Assembly (NCBI GenBank): GCA_964435085.1
Contig: CAYSXQ010000004.1
Location: forward strand, 1 to 53,640
DNA from: UBA917 sp964435085
GTDB lineage: Bacteria; Patescibacteriota; Patescibacteriia; Patescibacteriales; Patescibacteriaceae
DNA: 53,640 nucleotides
Direction of reading: 5' to 3'
In this document: piece by piece, positions 31,106 through 40,602 of the stretch
Layout: every line of letters begins with the position of its first letter
Numbering within the stretch: the first letter of the stretch is position 1
Program-made: the position numbers and the translations under genes
The notes under the pieces: generated by a model
Databases searched by the model: none
What the model was told of the DNA's origin: nothing
What the model saw: the letters and a program-made list of their open reading frames with translations, nothing else

Positions 31106-34100
31106 ATGATGCAAATTTCACCTACAGCAAAAACAAAACTAATTACTGCGGTAATGGTTGTGTTTTTTGCTTTAAGTAGCTTCTTTGTCTTTAATACTGT
31201 GCGCGCTATTCCGGTGGAGGAAATTGGCAGTGTGCCTCAGGCCTTGCAGTATGTGGCAGAGCGTCTGGGTTCTATTTTCTTTCAAAATATTGGTCGTAAG
31301 GTAATTAATGACTTTGCCTTTGATGCTGCGACCTATATCGGTGCTGGTGGCTCTGGTCAGAAGGCTTTGTTTGTCAAGGAAAAGTGGGGTAATTTCTGGA
31401 AGAATGTGGGTGATAAGGCGGCTGGTGACTTTGTGGAAACTTTTGCCAAGACGGTGATCTCGGATGTGGCTAGTATGCAGAACAAGAGGGGTGTGGCTAC
31501 TCAATGTGAGAATGCTTATAATTCTTGTACTGATGCGGCTAATAAGTTGCCAGCGGCGGATATTGCAGCGGCAACTAGTTTGTGTGGTGTCAAGCGTGAT
31601 CAATGTTTAGGCAGTGTAAAAAGTGAATCTCTCCAAAGAGTAGAATGTGACCAGAACGTGGCTAGCTGTAAGGCTGCTTGTTTGACTGCGGGTGATGTTG
31701 AAGTAGGTCCTTCTGATCCGACCAAGGTCACTAGTTGTGAAAGGAGTTGTGAAATTACCTATAACTACTGTTGGTCGAATATTGCGGCTGATCGCAAAGC
31801 TCCGACTTTTGATGCTAGAAACAGCCCTCTTGCCAATGTTAGTATTTGTAATCCTCGTCTTGATGTCTTAATTCGTATTCAGTTTGGTCTCACGGCAAAT
31901 CATAATAATACTAATTATCAACCAAATTGTTCCTTTAGTCAGATGATGAACAATTGGCAGAACGAATTTGATCGACAGAAATCAGTCTTTACTAATAAAA
32001 ATTATTTAAATGATTTAGCTATCTATTTCCGTCCTGGTTATAATGATTTGGGTGCAGCTTTGCAGCTACAGTCTAGTCTTGGTAATTATACCTTGGAAGC
32101 AAAGACTGATAGTAAGGCGGAAACCACAGCTAACGGTGGTTGGTTAGATATTCGTAACTTTGCTGGCGATTTAGTTGGTACACCTAAGGAAGCCGAATCA
32201 CGCAAGAAATTAACTGACGAGAAACTTTTTCAAAATTTAGACAAAGTGACTGGTGATATTTTGGTCGATGCGGCTAATATCTTTATTAATCAATTGCTTA
32301 TTACTGGTTGGCAGAAACTGACTGGCAGCTTGGTTGATGGTACTGGTGGCTCTAGTCCAGTTAGTTATTGGTCAACTTCCTTGTCTGGTCGTAAAGCGAT
32401 TGAGAATAAGATTAGTCAGATTAAGGATCAAGTCTATTCTGATGGTCAGAGACTTAATGTCTTAGCTCAGTTATCGAGCTGTAAGGATCCAGAAAATCCA
32501 GGTCCGACTAGCTGTGTCATTGATACTAATTTTTCTAACGCAATTACCAATAAGATGACGGTGGCGAAGGCGATGGACAGTGGTAGCTTGCAAAAGAATT
32601 GGCCTTTTGGCTTTGACAAGAATGGTCAGGAGAAGATTGCTTATAATCAAGGCTATTCTTATCGTTCGATGCTCATCTTGCGTAAATACCGTGTCTTGCC
32701 CGTTGGTTGGGAGCTGGCTGCACAGAAGGTCCAGCAGGCTTATTTGCTTAAAGGCCTGAAGGCACTGGGCTCTAATCAGCAAAATGCACTGACAGCTAAT
32801 ATCGATAATGATTTCGTCAGTGGTAAATTAAAAGAGGGTGTGAGCTTGGAGGACATGGTGTCTTGTTTTGACTACCAAGATGGTAAGCAGGGTCCTGATA
32901 AATATGCTAGTTATGGTGCCGAGTGGTGTGCAGGTCTTGTTGATCCTAATTGGGTCTTGAAGCTACCGGATTATTTCTGTGGACGTAAGGGTTATGGTCC
33001 GGAATTGATACAGGACTTTGAGATTCAGGAGGGCGTACAGAAGAGTTGTGGTGTGATGAATGCTGATACTGGAGCAGTGTCAAAGGTCTTTGTTGATGGT
33101 GGTTTTAAAAATTGTTCCGTGGATACTGATTGTTGTACTCGCCTCGAGAATGCGGCTAAGGGCAAGAATCCAGCTGCAGGCTGTAGCGCTACCTGTAGTT
33201 ATCAAGAGGCTAAATTAACCTTTGCTCGTAGTAATGAATATTGTGCTGATGAGCAATCTTGTCTCAAAGAGGATGCTTCAGGGAAGTGTTTAGCTTATGG
33301 TTATTGTACAGCTGAACGCAGACAGTGGGTCTTTGATCAGAAGGCTCAGGATAAGAGCTGCGAGCCTTATATGAATACTTGTAAGTCATATAACGGCAAT
33401 GGCAAAAATGTTAGTTACTTAGAGAACACTTTGGATTTTAATAACTGTAGCGCTGATAATTCTGGCTGTCGGGCTTATGCCGTGCCTGAATCTTTTGATG
33501 TGGCCGGAGCTAAAGCTTTGTGGGCAAAGAAGCCGGTGGCACAAATTTACTTTGACGCACAGGCAGTGAAGTGTAGTCAGAATAATGAGGGTTGTCACCA
33601 GTTTGTGCGTACACAAATTGATGGTGGGACTAACTTTATTGCTGATGCTGGTTTTGAAGCTGGTGATAAAGCTCGTTGGCAAGCCTTTGGTGATTTGTAT
33701 AATGCCCAGACACCTAATTTCGATGCTACTTTGGTAGCAAGTGGTGGTAGTTCTTTGCATGTTGATGGTATTGATAAGGGTCTTGTCTTTAGTCCGGCTA
33801 ACCGTAGTCTCTTGCCGAAGGCTTTTGAATTTGAAACTAATCAAACTTATACTTTGAGCGCTAATATTTATGTGCAAAGTGGTGTAGTAGAGTTGGGTAT
33901 TGGTGACAGCGCTCGGGATAATTATACCGCAGTGGAGGCTAGCTCTGCTTCTTGGAATAAATACACAGTAACGGCTGATAATGATTTTTCTTTGCAAGCT
34001 GATAGCTTTAGAATTATTGGCTTGGGTCAAGCGGAGTTTTATGTTGATGATGTCAAACTCGAAGTTGGTGGTCCGACGGCTTATAATGACTACGGCACGA

Positions 34101-37100
34101 CTGATTTAGCTTATCAAAAGCTCCTGCCTAGTTATTTGGAGCGGACTTGTTATGTTGATCCGCCACTTGACTACAGCCTCAAGGCTGATGCGCCTGCTAT
34201 TTGTGCTAGCTTTGTTAGAAAGTGTAATAAAGAAGAAGTTGGTTGTAACTTGTTTACTGACCTTATTAACAAAGATCAGATTGCAGCGAAGGTGAAGCTT
34301 AAGGATTATTGTCCTAATGAGTGCGTGGGCTATGATAAGTTTGTGCAACAAGATAATAATTTCTATTCAGCACGTCTTGCTCATTTTATTCCTCGTACTG
34401 CTAAGACTTGTCAGGCAAGCTCTGAGGGTTGTAGCTTGTTTGTCAACCTCGACAAGGTACCGGAGGGCGGAGAGGAGAATGAAGCTTATGCAGAGTTTAG
34501 GCGCTGTACCAAGCCGGATGATTCTTGTACTGATTTCATCACTTGGGAAGGCTCGGATGTCAGTGGTTATCAGATTACATCATTCAAGCTCCAGTCTAAT
34601 CTTGATAATAAAAACTTAAGTCAGCCAAAGACGGTGGTTGACGCTGATGCTAGTGATGACATAGATAGTGATGAAAATGGTAATGAGCTCTGCAGTGAGA
34701 ATATCTTTAAATTGCCGGCTGATCATCCATTGTATAATCCTGATTGTCGTCAATTCTTTGGTAAGGACGGTAATGTGTCTTATCACTTGTATTCAAAGAC
34801 AGTTCTGTGTACCAATGATTGTTATTTCTATCGTCAGGTGGAGCAGAATATTGATGAAACAGTTGCTAATCAGTCTGATTGTGAGGCTAAGATTGCTAAT
34901 GGTCTAGGAGACAAGAAAGGCCAGTGGTTAGAGGAGACTGACCAGTGTGTGGTGTGTCGTAACGGTGGTACTTGGGATGAAACTCATAAGGCTTGTGTCT
35001 TCCGTGCTTACCCAGCTGAGTCAACTACTTGCGCAAAGGTTGATGTCGGTTGTTCCAAATATGTTGGCGACACTGGGCATAATCTCAGGACTATCTTTAA
35101 TGATACCTTTGAAGGTAATAATGACGGTGGCTGGTTGTCGGGTACGAGCAAGGTTGAGATTACTAAAGACGCGCTTGCTGTTGGTGGTCATTCTTTGGCA
35201 GCGGTGACTGATGGCCCTGTTTTGAAGTATCTTAGCGGTACTATCAAGCCAGGCAAGAAATACACATTGAGCTTCATGGCTAGACGTCGTGATCAGGAAG
35301 CCAAAATTAATAGTATTTCCTTGTCAGTGGGTGTAGCACTGGATACTTCTAGTTTGATTGACTTTACTACCGACGGTAATGGTTTAGCCTTAACTAACGC
35401 TTGGCGCTCTTATAAATTTGTGATTGATAATGTGGAGACGGATAAGCCTTTGTTGCTTTTGTCTTTCTCTGGTTTGGTTAATGCTAAGGAAATTCGTTTC
35501 GATAGCATTAAATTAGTAGAAGCGGATGATACTTATTATCTGGTCAAGAATTCTTGGCAGACTCCAGAGACTTGTGATCAGGATCATCGCGGTCGACCTT
35601 TCCCTTATTATATGAGTGGTTGCCGGGCTTATACTGATATGAATGGCAGTCGTCAGACTTTGCGTAGCTTTGATGAGTTGTGTCAGAATAGTGCGGCTGG
35701 TTGTGAATTGATGATTAATACTTTTAACTCTTCTTTCTACGGCGAGTCTACTACTAATGGCATTAAGACTCAGGCTGATGAAATGGCTTATGTGGTTTAT
35801 GATAAGAAGAAGAGCTGTGCGGATAATCAAAAGGGTTGTCAGTTGGTGGGTCGATTAAATCGTATTGGTGCTCTTACTAATGCTTATATTAATAATAATC
35901 CGGATACTTATAACGAAAGTCTATGTACTAAGGATGCTTTGTATTGTGAGACTTGGAATCAGGGTGGTAACAGTGTTTATTTCAAAGATCCAGGAGAGAA
36001 GACTTGTGAATATTTGTCACCAGAAGGTGGTCGTGAGGGTTGGTATATCAAGAAGCAGCAGTATTGTTTCGGCGCCCAGGTTTGTACTGATGATGCTAGT
36101 TGCGGCGAGGGACAAGCCTGTGTTAGCGATGACAAGGGTGTGAAGTATTGCAGTTCGAAGAATCTCTGTGCTGGTCCTAGTGACTGTGCGACAGGTGAGA
36201 GTTGTAAGGCGACTAGTGATAACGTGCCATGTCCAGTAACTTATCATAAGACCATTGGTCAGGGTGTGGCAGTAGCTAAGTTACAACCTTATGGTATGGC
36301 TGATATATTTAAGAACGAAGCTGGTCAAGATGAATTAGGTAATGCTGGTCTATGTAGTAATAATGTGGCGACTTGTACGGAGTATGTTGATCCAGAGTCG
36401 AAGTTTAATTTTAACCTCTTGGCTGATAATCAAGATAATGTCACTTTGAAGCTCGATACTTTGTATATTTTGAAGAGTGGTACAGCTATTCCTGCAGTAC
36501 TGACTTGTGGTGGATCTAATAAGATCTATCAGATTGATCATACGACTAATGAAGTGTCATTAAATTCAGAGGAGGGTTCAGTGACGGCTAGTCCTAAGGA
36601 CGGTAAGGCCTTTAGTCAGGAATTCTATGTGCATGATAATAGCGAACAAAATGACCAAGAGACAGTTGACTGTGCGGTGACTGGCGGTGATGGCTCCTTG
36701 CGTGAAGCTGTTGTGGCTTATCGTATTAAGGATAGTATTAACAAGGAGACACCAACGGTGGTTAAATTTGATGAAGGCAAGATTCTCTTCAATGAACGAT
36801 CGCAAAATGGTAAGAGTAAGAAGTCTTTGGTCTATAGCACTGATTTGACTACTGATGGTTCAGCTCCACGCTCAGTTGATGTGAAGCCACCATATAATAA
36901 TGCTAATACACTGCTGGCTGTCGATCCAGATCGTACTTGTGGTCAGTGGTTGGCTTGTAAGACTTATATCTTTAATCCGCTTAAACCTAATGAGAAGATT
37001 TGTGTCGAAAGACAGCTTTGTGATCGTCTCAATAGTGCTAATGAATGTAGTCACTTCGTAGGCTTTGAACCGTCAGTGGCGAGTGGTAGCAATGCAGCTA

Positions 37101-39586
37101 TTAATCAACTCTACGGTCGGGCTAGTGGTCAGGGTATTGGTAAAGATAATATTGCTAATATGTCTGGTTACAGCTTAGCTGGACACTTGGAGAGTAATTG
37201 GGCAAGTGATTATTATCACTTGGCTGGTATGCAAGAAATTGGTGGGGCGAAGTTGAAGCTCGATGGCGATGGTAGCTTTGAGGGTCGTTCGACGACGGGC
37301 TTTAAGACGATTAATGGTGCCGATGTACCAGCAATTAGTGATCCGAAATTGATTGAAAGAGAATTGGGCTTGGGTGCTTATCGTGCTGTGCCAGATGGTC
37401 AGGCAGTAGGTAGACTTAGTGCGACTCAGGCTTCGCTGACCATTAATAATCCTGGTACAGCTGAATTAGTGGTGTCGATGAAGGTGTTCCTGAGAACTGG
37501 TGCAAAAGTAAGCTTGCGTATGGGCTCGGCTAAGGGTAATGCTTGTGTGCTCGATAATCCTGGTTGTTCGACAGCTGGCGCGACTGTTGATGCAGCAGCT
37601 GGCCAGACAGCCTTGGTGGCTGAGGCGGCGACGGTTGGTTCTTGGGTGCCACTGATTGGTAGATTTACTGTGTCCGACACTGATGTGAATAATGATTTGA
37701 AATTGTGGTTAGTGAGTGATGGTATTACTTATTTTGATAATTTGAAGGTTGAGCCAGCCTTGGTCTATCGTCGAGATGAGCTTAGTGGCAAAGAGCTATT
37801 CATGCAAAGTGCTTGCCGACTCTTCCCACAAAGAGACTCTCTAGCTTGTGATTATTTTGATAATTCTGGTCTGCGTCGTAAGGGTTGGTCTGGTTATTGT
37901 CTCGAATATGATCCACGTAATGCCCAGCAGTGTTTGATGTGGTATCCGATTGATAAGGTGGCGGGGGATGAATTTGAGGAAGGGGCGAGCCTGAGTATTG
38001 ATAAGGATTTGTATTATTGTGTGGAAGCAGAAGATAAGTGTGGTGACACAAGAAATGGTGGCTCACCAATCGCTCCAGAGTTTGCTTGTAAGACTTTTGT
38101 GAAGGTGAATAAAGATAAGTATTGGCATGGACGTATTAGTGAGGGTAGTGCCTACCTGTTAAATAAGGATATATTTGATCCTCGAGGTGGCAGGTTATTG
38201 GTTGATTTTGGTGTTGATAATGGAACAAAGAAGCCGGGTGGTCTAGTTAGCTCTACTTTGGCGAATGGTATTGATTGGAGTCAAGGCAGTGGTTTTTATG
38301 GAGCGCATTCTTCTAGAGAAGCGCTTGACTCGCCAGATATTAAGTATCCAGTCGTGACTGGTGTGAGTGGATCAGGTGCGGCGAAAAAGTTGATGCCGAT
38401 TGTGCCATTTTATGGCGTGAGTAGGGCTGGTGATGGTGGTAAAGATGATGCTTATTTTTGTAGGACTACTATTGATGATGAGTTTGGTAAGGATAGGCCA
38501 ATAGAGGTAGTCAACGCTACTAATAATAGTTATGATATTGATGTTCCTGTTGGTGTTAGTGATGATTGCTATGTGAGAGCAGCCTTTGAGCATGATTGTG
38601 AGGATAGTGGTGACGGCTTAAATAAATGTTGTGATTGGGACTATCAAACTGGAAACTGTAAGGGGACTCAGCTTAATGATCCATCGCAAGATTTAGATAT
38701 GAATAATCCTAGATTTTGTAATACTCCCTACGGTGATTGGTTGTATGAATGTAAAGATAAGGTTTGCGTTGATGTAGTCGGTGACGAAACCTGTGTCAAT
38801 GAAAGAAAGAGTCCTTACAAGACAATGAAATCCAATGATCGATGGGATCCGCCATATTTACGTTGCGTGGTTTATAAGCAGGACGACAATTCTTTTAAAT
38901 TAAGAACTACTGATGTTTTGTCTAATGATGCATACACAGACGGCAATACCTCTTGTTTATTTGATTGTTTTAATCACACTAAGGCTTACAATATCGGATC
39001 TTCTGTGAAGAGAGCTTATTATGGTGTTCAGAGATTGTTTACTGATTTCACAGCTGTCTACGATTGGAGTAATGAAAAGTCTCAATATGTTAAGTCTAGT
39101 TCTACTCCGGAAATACAAGCAATGAATGAATGCGATGCTAGACCTCCTTATAGTCAGAGTAATCCGGTGGCTGATTATTGCTTTGTTAGGCCAGTAGTTG
39201 CCAATGTCAAAGCTTCTCCTGCTAAAATTGTTGATCAAGGTTATGTGACTTTGACCTTTACTAGTAATGTTGATCCTGAGCAGTTGCCTTTGCGTCGTGT
39301 AGTTATTTATTATCTTGGTGAAGGTAGTCAGAAGAGCAAGGCTTTTAACTTAAGCATCTTCGATCATCGTGATCCGGCTAATCCTCATAAGTTCTTGCTG
39401 AGCTATGATACTAGTGACATGCTGCCAGGCACTGAGAAGCAGATTAGGCCTTGTGTGCAAGTTTATGATAACTGGTTTGATGCTCAGGCGGTTGTAGCTG
39501 GTAATGGTGGACTTATGATGTCTGATATTAAAGCGGCTGGATCTTGCGCCACTGAGCCAATTACTATCACTAAGTCTAATAACTAA
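31106..39586 (+). CDS. Giant cysteine-rich secreted/surface protein (2826 aa)
   Basis: I do not recognise the whole protein. A signal peptide or anchor (about 8-34, ending VRA) leads into a cysteine-rich N-terminal third. Between about residues 781 and 1577 a short motif, C-x(5-6)-[GS]-C-x-x-[YFL], recurs (C781, C823, C1040, C1102, C1134, C1309, C1526, C1571; for example CSADNSGCRAY and CQASSEGCSLF). Three carbohydrate-binding-like jelly-roll segments are inserted (about 836-990, 1327-1480 and 2044-2215), each ending in a strand like FYVDDVKLEV. The last ~130 residues look Ig-like. The many paired cysteines imply disulfide folding outside the cell. No protease or sortase motif is visible. It is probably an adhesin or surface fibre; this is inference. 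Confidence 0.75.
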   Translation: MMQISPTAKTKLITAVMVVFFALSSFFVFNTVRAIPVEEIGSVPQALQYVAERLGSIFFQNIGRKVINDFAFDAATYIGAGGSGQKALFVKEKWGNFWKNVGDKAAGDFVETFAKTVISDVASMQNKRGVATQCENAYNSCTDAANKLPAADIAAATSLCGVKRDQCLGSVKSESLQRVECDQNVASCKAACLTAGDVEVGPSDPTKVTSCERSCEITYNYCWSNIAADRKAPTFDARNSPLANVSICNPRLDVLIRIQFGLTANHNNTNYQPNCSFSQMMNNWQNEFDRQKSVFTNKNYLNDLAIYFRPGYNDLGAALQLQSSLGNYTLEAKTDSKAETTANGGWLDIRNFAGDLVGTPKEAESRKKLTDEKLFQNLDKVTGDILVDAANIFINQLLITGWQKLTGSLVDGTGGSSPVSYWSTSLSGRKAIENKISQIKDQVYSDGQRLNVLAQLSSCKDPENPGPTSCVIDTNFSNAITNKMTVAKAMDSGSLQKNWPFGFDKNGQEKIAYNQGYSYRSMLILRKYRVLPVGWELAAQKVQQAYLLKGLKALGSNQQNALTANIDNDFVSGKLKEGVSLEDMVSCFDYQDGKQGPDKYASYGAEWCAGLVDPNWVLKLPDYFCGRKGYGPELIQDFEIQEGVQKSCGVMNADTGAVSKVFVDGGFKNCSVDTDCCTRLENAAKGKNPAAGCSATCSYQEAKLTFARSNEYCADEQSCLKEDASGKCLAYGYCTAERRQWVFDQKAQDKSCEPYMNTCKSYNGNGKNVSYLENTLDFNNCSADNSGCRAYAVPESFDVAGAKALWAKKPVAQIYFDAQAVKCSQNNEGCHQFVRTQIDGGTNFIADAGFEAGDKARWQAFGDLYNAQTPNFDATLVASGGSSLHVDGIDKGLVFSPANRSLLPKAFEFETNQTYTLSANIYVQSGVVELGIGDSARDNYTAVEASSASWNKYTVTADNDFSLQADSFRIIGLGQAEFYVDDVKLEVGGPTAYNDYGTTDLAYQKLLPSYLERTCYVDPPLDYSLKADAPAICASFVRKCNKEEVGCNLFTDLINKDQIAAKVKLKDYCPNECVGYDKFVQQDNNFYSARLAHFIPRTAKTCQASSEGCSLFVNLDKVPEGGEENEAYAEFRRCTKPDDSCTDFITWEGSDVSGYQITSFKLQSNLDNKNLSQPKTVVDADASDDIDSDENGNELCSENIFKLPADHPLYNPDCRQFFGKDGNVSYHLYSKTVLCTNDCYFYRQVEQNIDETVANQSDCEAKIANGLGDKKGQWLEETDQCVVCRNGGTWDETHKACVFRAYPAESTTCAKVDVGCSKYVGDTGHNLRTIFNDTFEGNNDGGWLSGTSKVEITKDALAVGGHSLAAVTDGPVLKYLSGTIKPGKKYTLSFMARRRDQEAKINSISLSVGVALDTSSLIDFTTDGNGLALTNAWRSYKFVIDNVETDKPLLLLSFSGLVNAKEIRFDSIKLVEADDTYYLVKNSWQTPETCDQDHRGRPFPYYMSGCRAYTDMNGSRQTLRSFDELCQNSAAGCELMINTFNSSFYGESTTNGIKTQADEMAYVVYDKKKSCADNQKGCQLVGRLNRIGALTNAYINNNPDTYNESLCTKDALYCETWNQGGNSVYFKDPGEKTCEYLSPEGGREGWYIKKQQYCFGAQVCTDDASCGEGQACVSDDKGVKYCSSKNLCAGPSDCATGESCKATSDNVPCPVTYHKTIGQGVAVAKLQPYGMADIFKNEAGQDELGNAGLCSNNVATCTEYVDPESKFNFNLLADNQDNVTLKLDTLYILKSGTAIPAVLTCGGSNKIYQIDHTTNEVSLNSEEGSVTASPKDGKAFSQEFYVHDNSEQNDQETVDCAVTGGDGSLREAVVAYRIKDSINKETPTVVKFDEGKILFNERSQNGKSKKSLVYSTDLTTDGSAPRSVDVKPPYNNANTLLAVDPDRTCGQWLACKTYIFNPLKPNEKICVERQLCDRLNSANECSHFVGFEPSVASGSNAAINQLYGRASGQGIGKDNIANMSGYSLAGHLESNWASDYYHLAGMQEIGGAKLKLDGDGSFEGRSTTGFKTINGADVPAISDPKLIERELGLGAYRAVPDGQAVGRLSATQASLTINNPGTAELVVSMKVFLRTGAKVSLRMGSAKGNACVLDNPGCSTAGATVDAAAGQTALVAEAATVGSWVPLIGRFTVSDTDVNNDLKLWLVSDGITYFDNLKVEPALVYRRDELSGKELFMQSACRLFPQRDSLACDYFDNSGLRRKGWSGYCLEYDPRNAQQCLMWYPIDKVAGDEFEEGASLSIDKDLYYCVEAEDKCGDTRNGGSPIAPEFACKTFVKVNKDKYWHGRISEGSAYLLNKDIFDPRGGRLLVDFGVDNGTKKPGGLVSSTLANGIDWSQGSGFYGAHSSREALDSPDIKYPVVTGVSGSGAAKKLMPIVPFYGVSRAGDGGKDDAYFCRTTIDDEFGKDRPIEVVNATNNSYDIDVPVGVSDDCYVRAAFEHDCEDSGDGLNKCCDWDYQTGNCKGTQLNDPSQDLDMNNPRFCNTPYGDWLYECKDKVCVDVVGDETCVNERKSPYKTMKSNDRWDPPYLRCVVYKQDDNSFKLRTTDVLSNDAYTDGNTSCLFDCFNHTKAYNIGSSVKRAYYGVQRLFTDFTAVYDWSNEKSQYVKSSSTPEIQAMNECDARPPYSQSNPVADYCFVRPVVANVKASPAKIVDQGYVTLTFTSNVDPEQLPLRRVVIYYLGEGSQKSKAFNLSIFDHRDPANPHKFLLSYDTSDMLPGTEKQIRPCVQVYDNWFDAQAVVAGNGGLMMSDIKAAGSCATEPITITKSNN

Positions 39587-39601
39587 AGTAGTTAAAATAA
39601 A

Positions 39602-39636
39602 AAACCTTTCAGCCAAAATCTGAGAGGTTTTTTTAT
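39602..39636 (+). terminator. Terminator of the giant-protein operon
   Basis: AAACCTTTCAG-ccaaaat-CTGAGAGGTTT with a T run lies 16 bases after the stop codon. Confidence 0.85.
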
Positions 39637-39752
39637 TTGGGAGCTTTATATATTTGTATTTTTATATCTTTCTATTTTTCTCTTGTTGATAACTTCCAAA
39701 ATAAAAATTATTTTGTTCGGTATTTGTCACGAAGCCCAATATTTGTCGCGTT

Positions 39753-39781
39753 TTGACTTTCGGTTTCTGTTCGGTTACAAT
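39753..39781 (+). promoter_or_regulatory. lexA promoter with possible operator repeats
   Basis: TTGACT, a 17-base spacer and TACAAT form a strong promoter. TGTTCGG occurs at 39714-39720 and again between -35 and -10 (39768-39774). TATTTGTCACG and TATTTGTCGCG lie at 39721 and 39740, 19 bases apart. These direct repeats are candidate binding sites for LexA autoregulation, but they do not match a standard LexA box. Confidence 0.55.
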
Positions 39782-39810
39782 GTACTTATCTATTAACTAA
39801 GCTTAATCAT

Positions 39811-40425
39811 ATGGGGGACCAAAAATTGACCAAGCGACAGAGGCAAATTTTGGACTTTGTGACTAATTATCAGAGACGCATGGGCTACTCACCGAGCTAT
39901 CGGGAGATTGCTGATAGCTTTGAGCTGTCTAGCTCAGCGACGATTCATGAGCATATCAATGCTCTGGAGGACAAGGGCTTTCTGACTAAGGGCGCTAATG
40001 AGGCTCGTTCTATTGAGCTGGTGCAGTCCGAAGCTAATTGGACAGGGTCTTTTGAATTGTCTTTGGCGGGGCTCATTACGGCTGGCGTGCCAATTGAGGC
40101 AGTCGAGGAGCGGGAGACTATTTCTATCCCAGCAAGCCTAGTGCGCGATCCGCTAGCTAGCTTTGCTCTGCGAGTGAAAGGTGAGTCGATGATTGAAGAC
40201 GGTATCTTGGACGGTGACTATGTGGTGGTGGAGAAGATGAGTAATCCAGCAAATGGTGATACGGTAGTGGCGCTGATTGATAATCAATATGCGACTCTGA
40301 AGAGATTTTACAAAGAGAAAGACAGGATTCGTCTACAGCCAGCGAACAAGAACATGAAGCCGATCTTTGTGACGAAGGTGGTGATTCAGGGGATAGTACG
40401 GGGAGTTTTGAGGAAGTATGCGTGA
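39811..40425 (+). CDS. lexA: LexA SOS repressor
   Basis: The 204 residues carry the N-terminal winged helix (about 1-70; LTKRQRQILDFV, YSPSYREIAD and SSATIHEHINALEDKG). The self-cleavage site is A91-G92 (LITAGVPIEA). The S24 catalytic dyad is S126 (KGESMIEDGI) and K164 (ATLKRF). All elements for RecA-stimulated autocleavage are intact. It is monocistronic, with its own promoter. No other SOS gene is adjacent, though exonuclease III is elsewhere in the window. Confidence 0.96.
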   Translation: MGDQKLTKRQRQILDFVTNYQRRMGYSPSYREIADSFELSSSATIHEHINALEDKGFLTKGANEARSIELVQSEANWTGSFELSLAGLITAGVPIEAVEERETISIPASLVRDPLASFALRVKGESMIEDGILDGDYVVVEKMSNPANGDTVVALIDNQYATLKRFYKEKDRIRLQPANKNMKPIFVTKVVIQGIVRGVLRKYA

Positions 40426-40431
40426 TATCTA

Positions 40432-40506
40432 AAGTAAAAAGTAAAATCTAAAAAGGAAAAAGACGGTATATCGATCTTTTTCCTTTTTAGATTTTACTTT
40501 TTACTT
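40432..40506. repeat. Perfect 32-bp inverted repeat, family D (copy D1)
   Basis: Two perfect 32-bp arms (40432-40463 and 40475-40506; AAGTAAAAAGTAAAATCTAA start) enclose an 11-base loop CGGTATATCGA. Related copies lie at 43970-44044, 50876-50970 and 53548-53617. It starts 6 bases after the lexA stop codon. Confidence 0.85.
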
Positions 40507-40544
40507 GTTTATGTCTAATATTAGCCAATATCTACCAATTTCCC

Positions 40545-40573
40545 TTGATTTTTTCAAATAATCCTAGTATGCT
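40545..40573 (+). promoter_or_regulatory. secA promoter
   Basis: TTGATT, a 17-base spacer and TATGCT are followed by a leader of about 23 bases. Confidence 0.5.
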
Positions 40574-40602
40574 TAGCCTGTAATTCAACTAATATTAAAG
40601 AT

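Noticed and set aside
31172..39616. Many antisense reading frames inside the giant gene
   Set aside because: They are shadows of the long forward gene, with low-complexity translations and no start signals.
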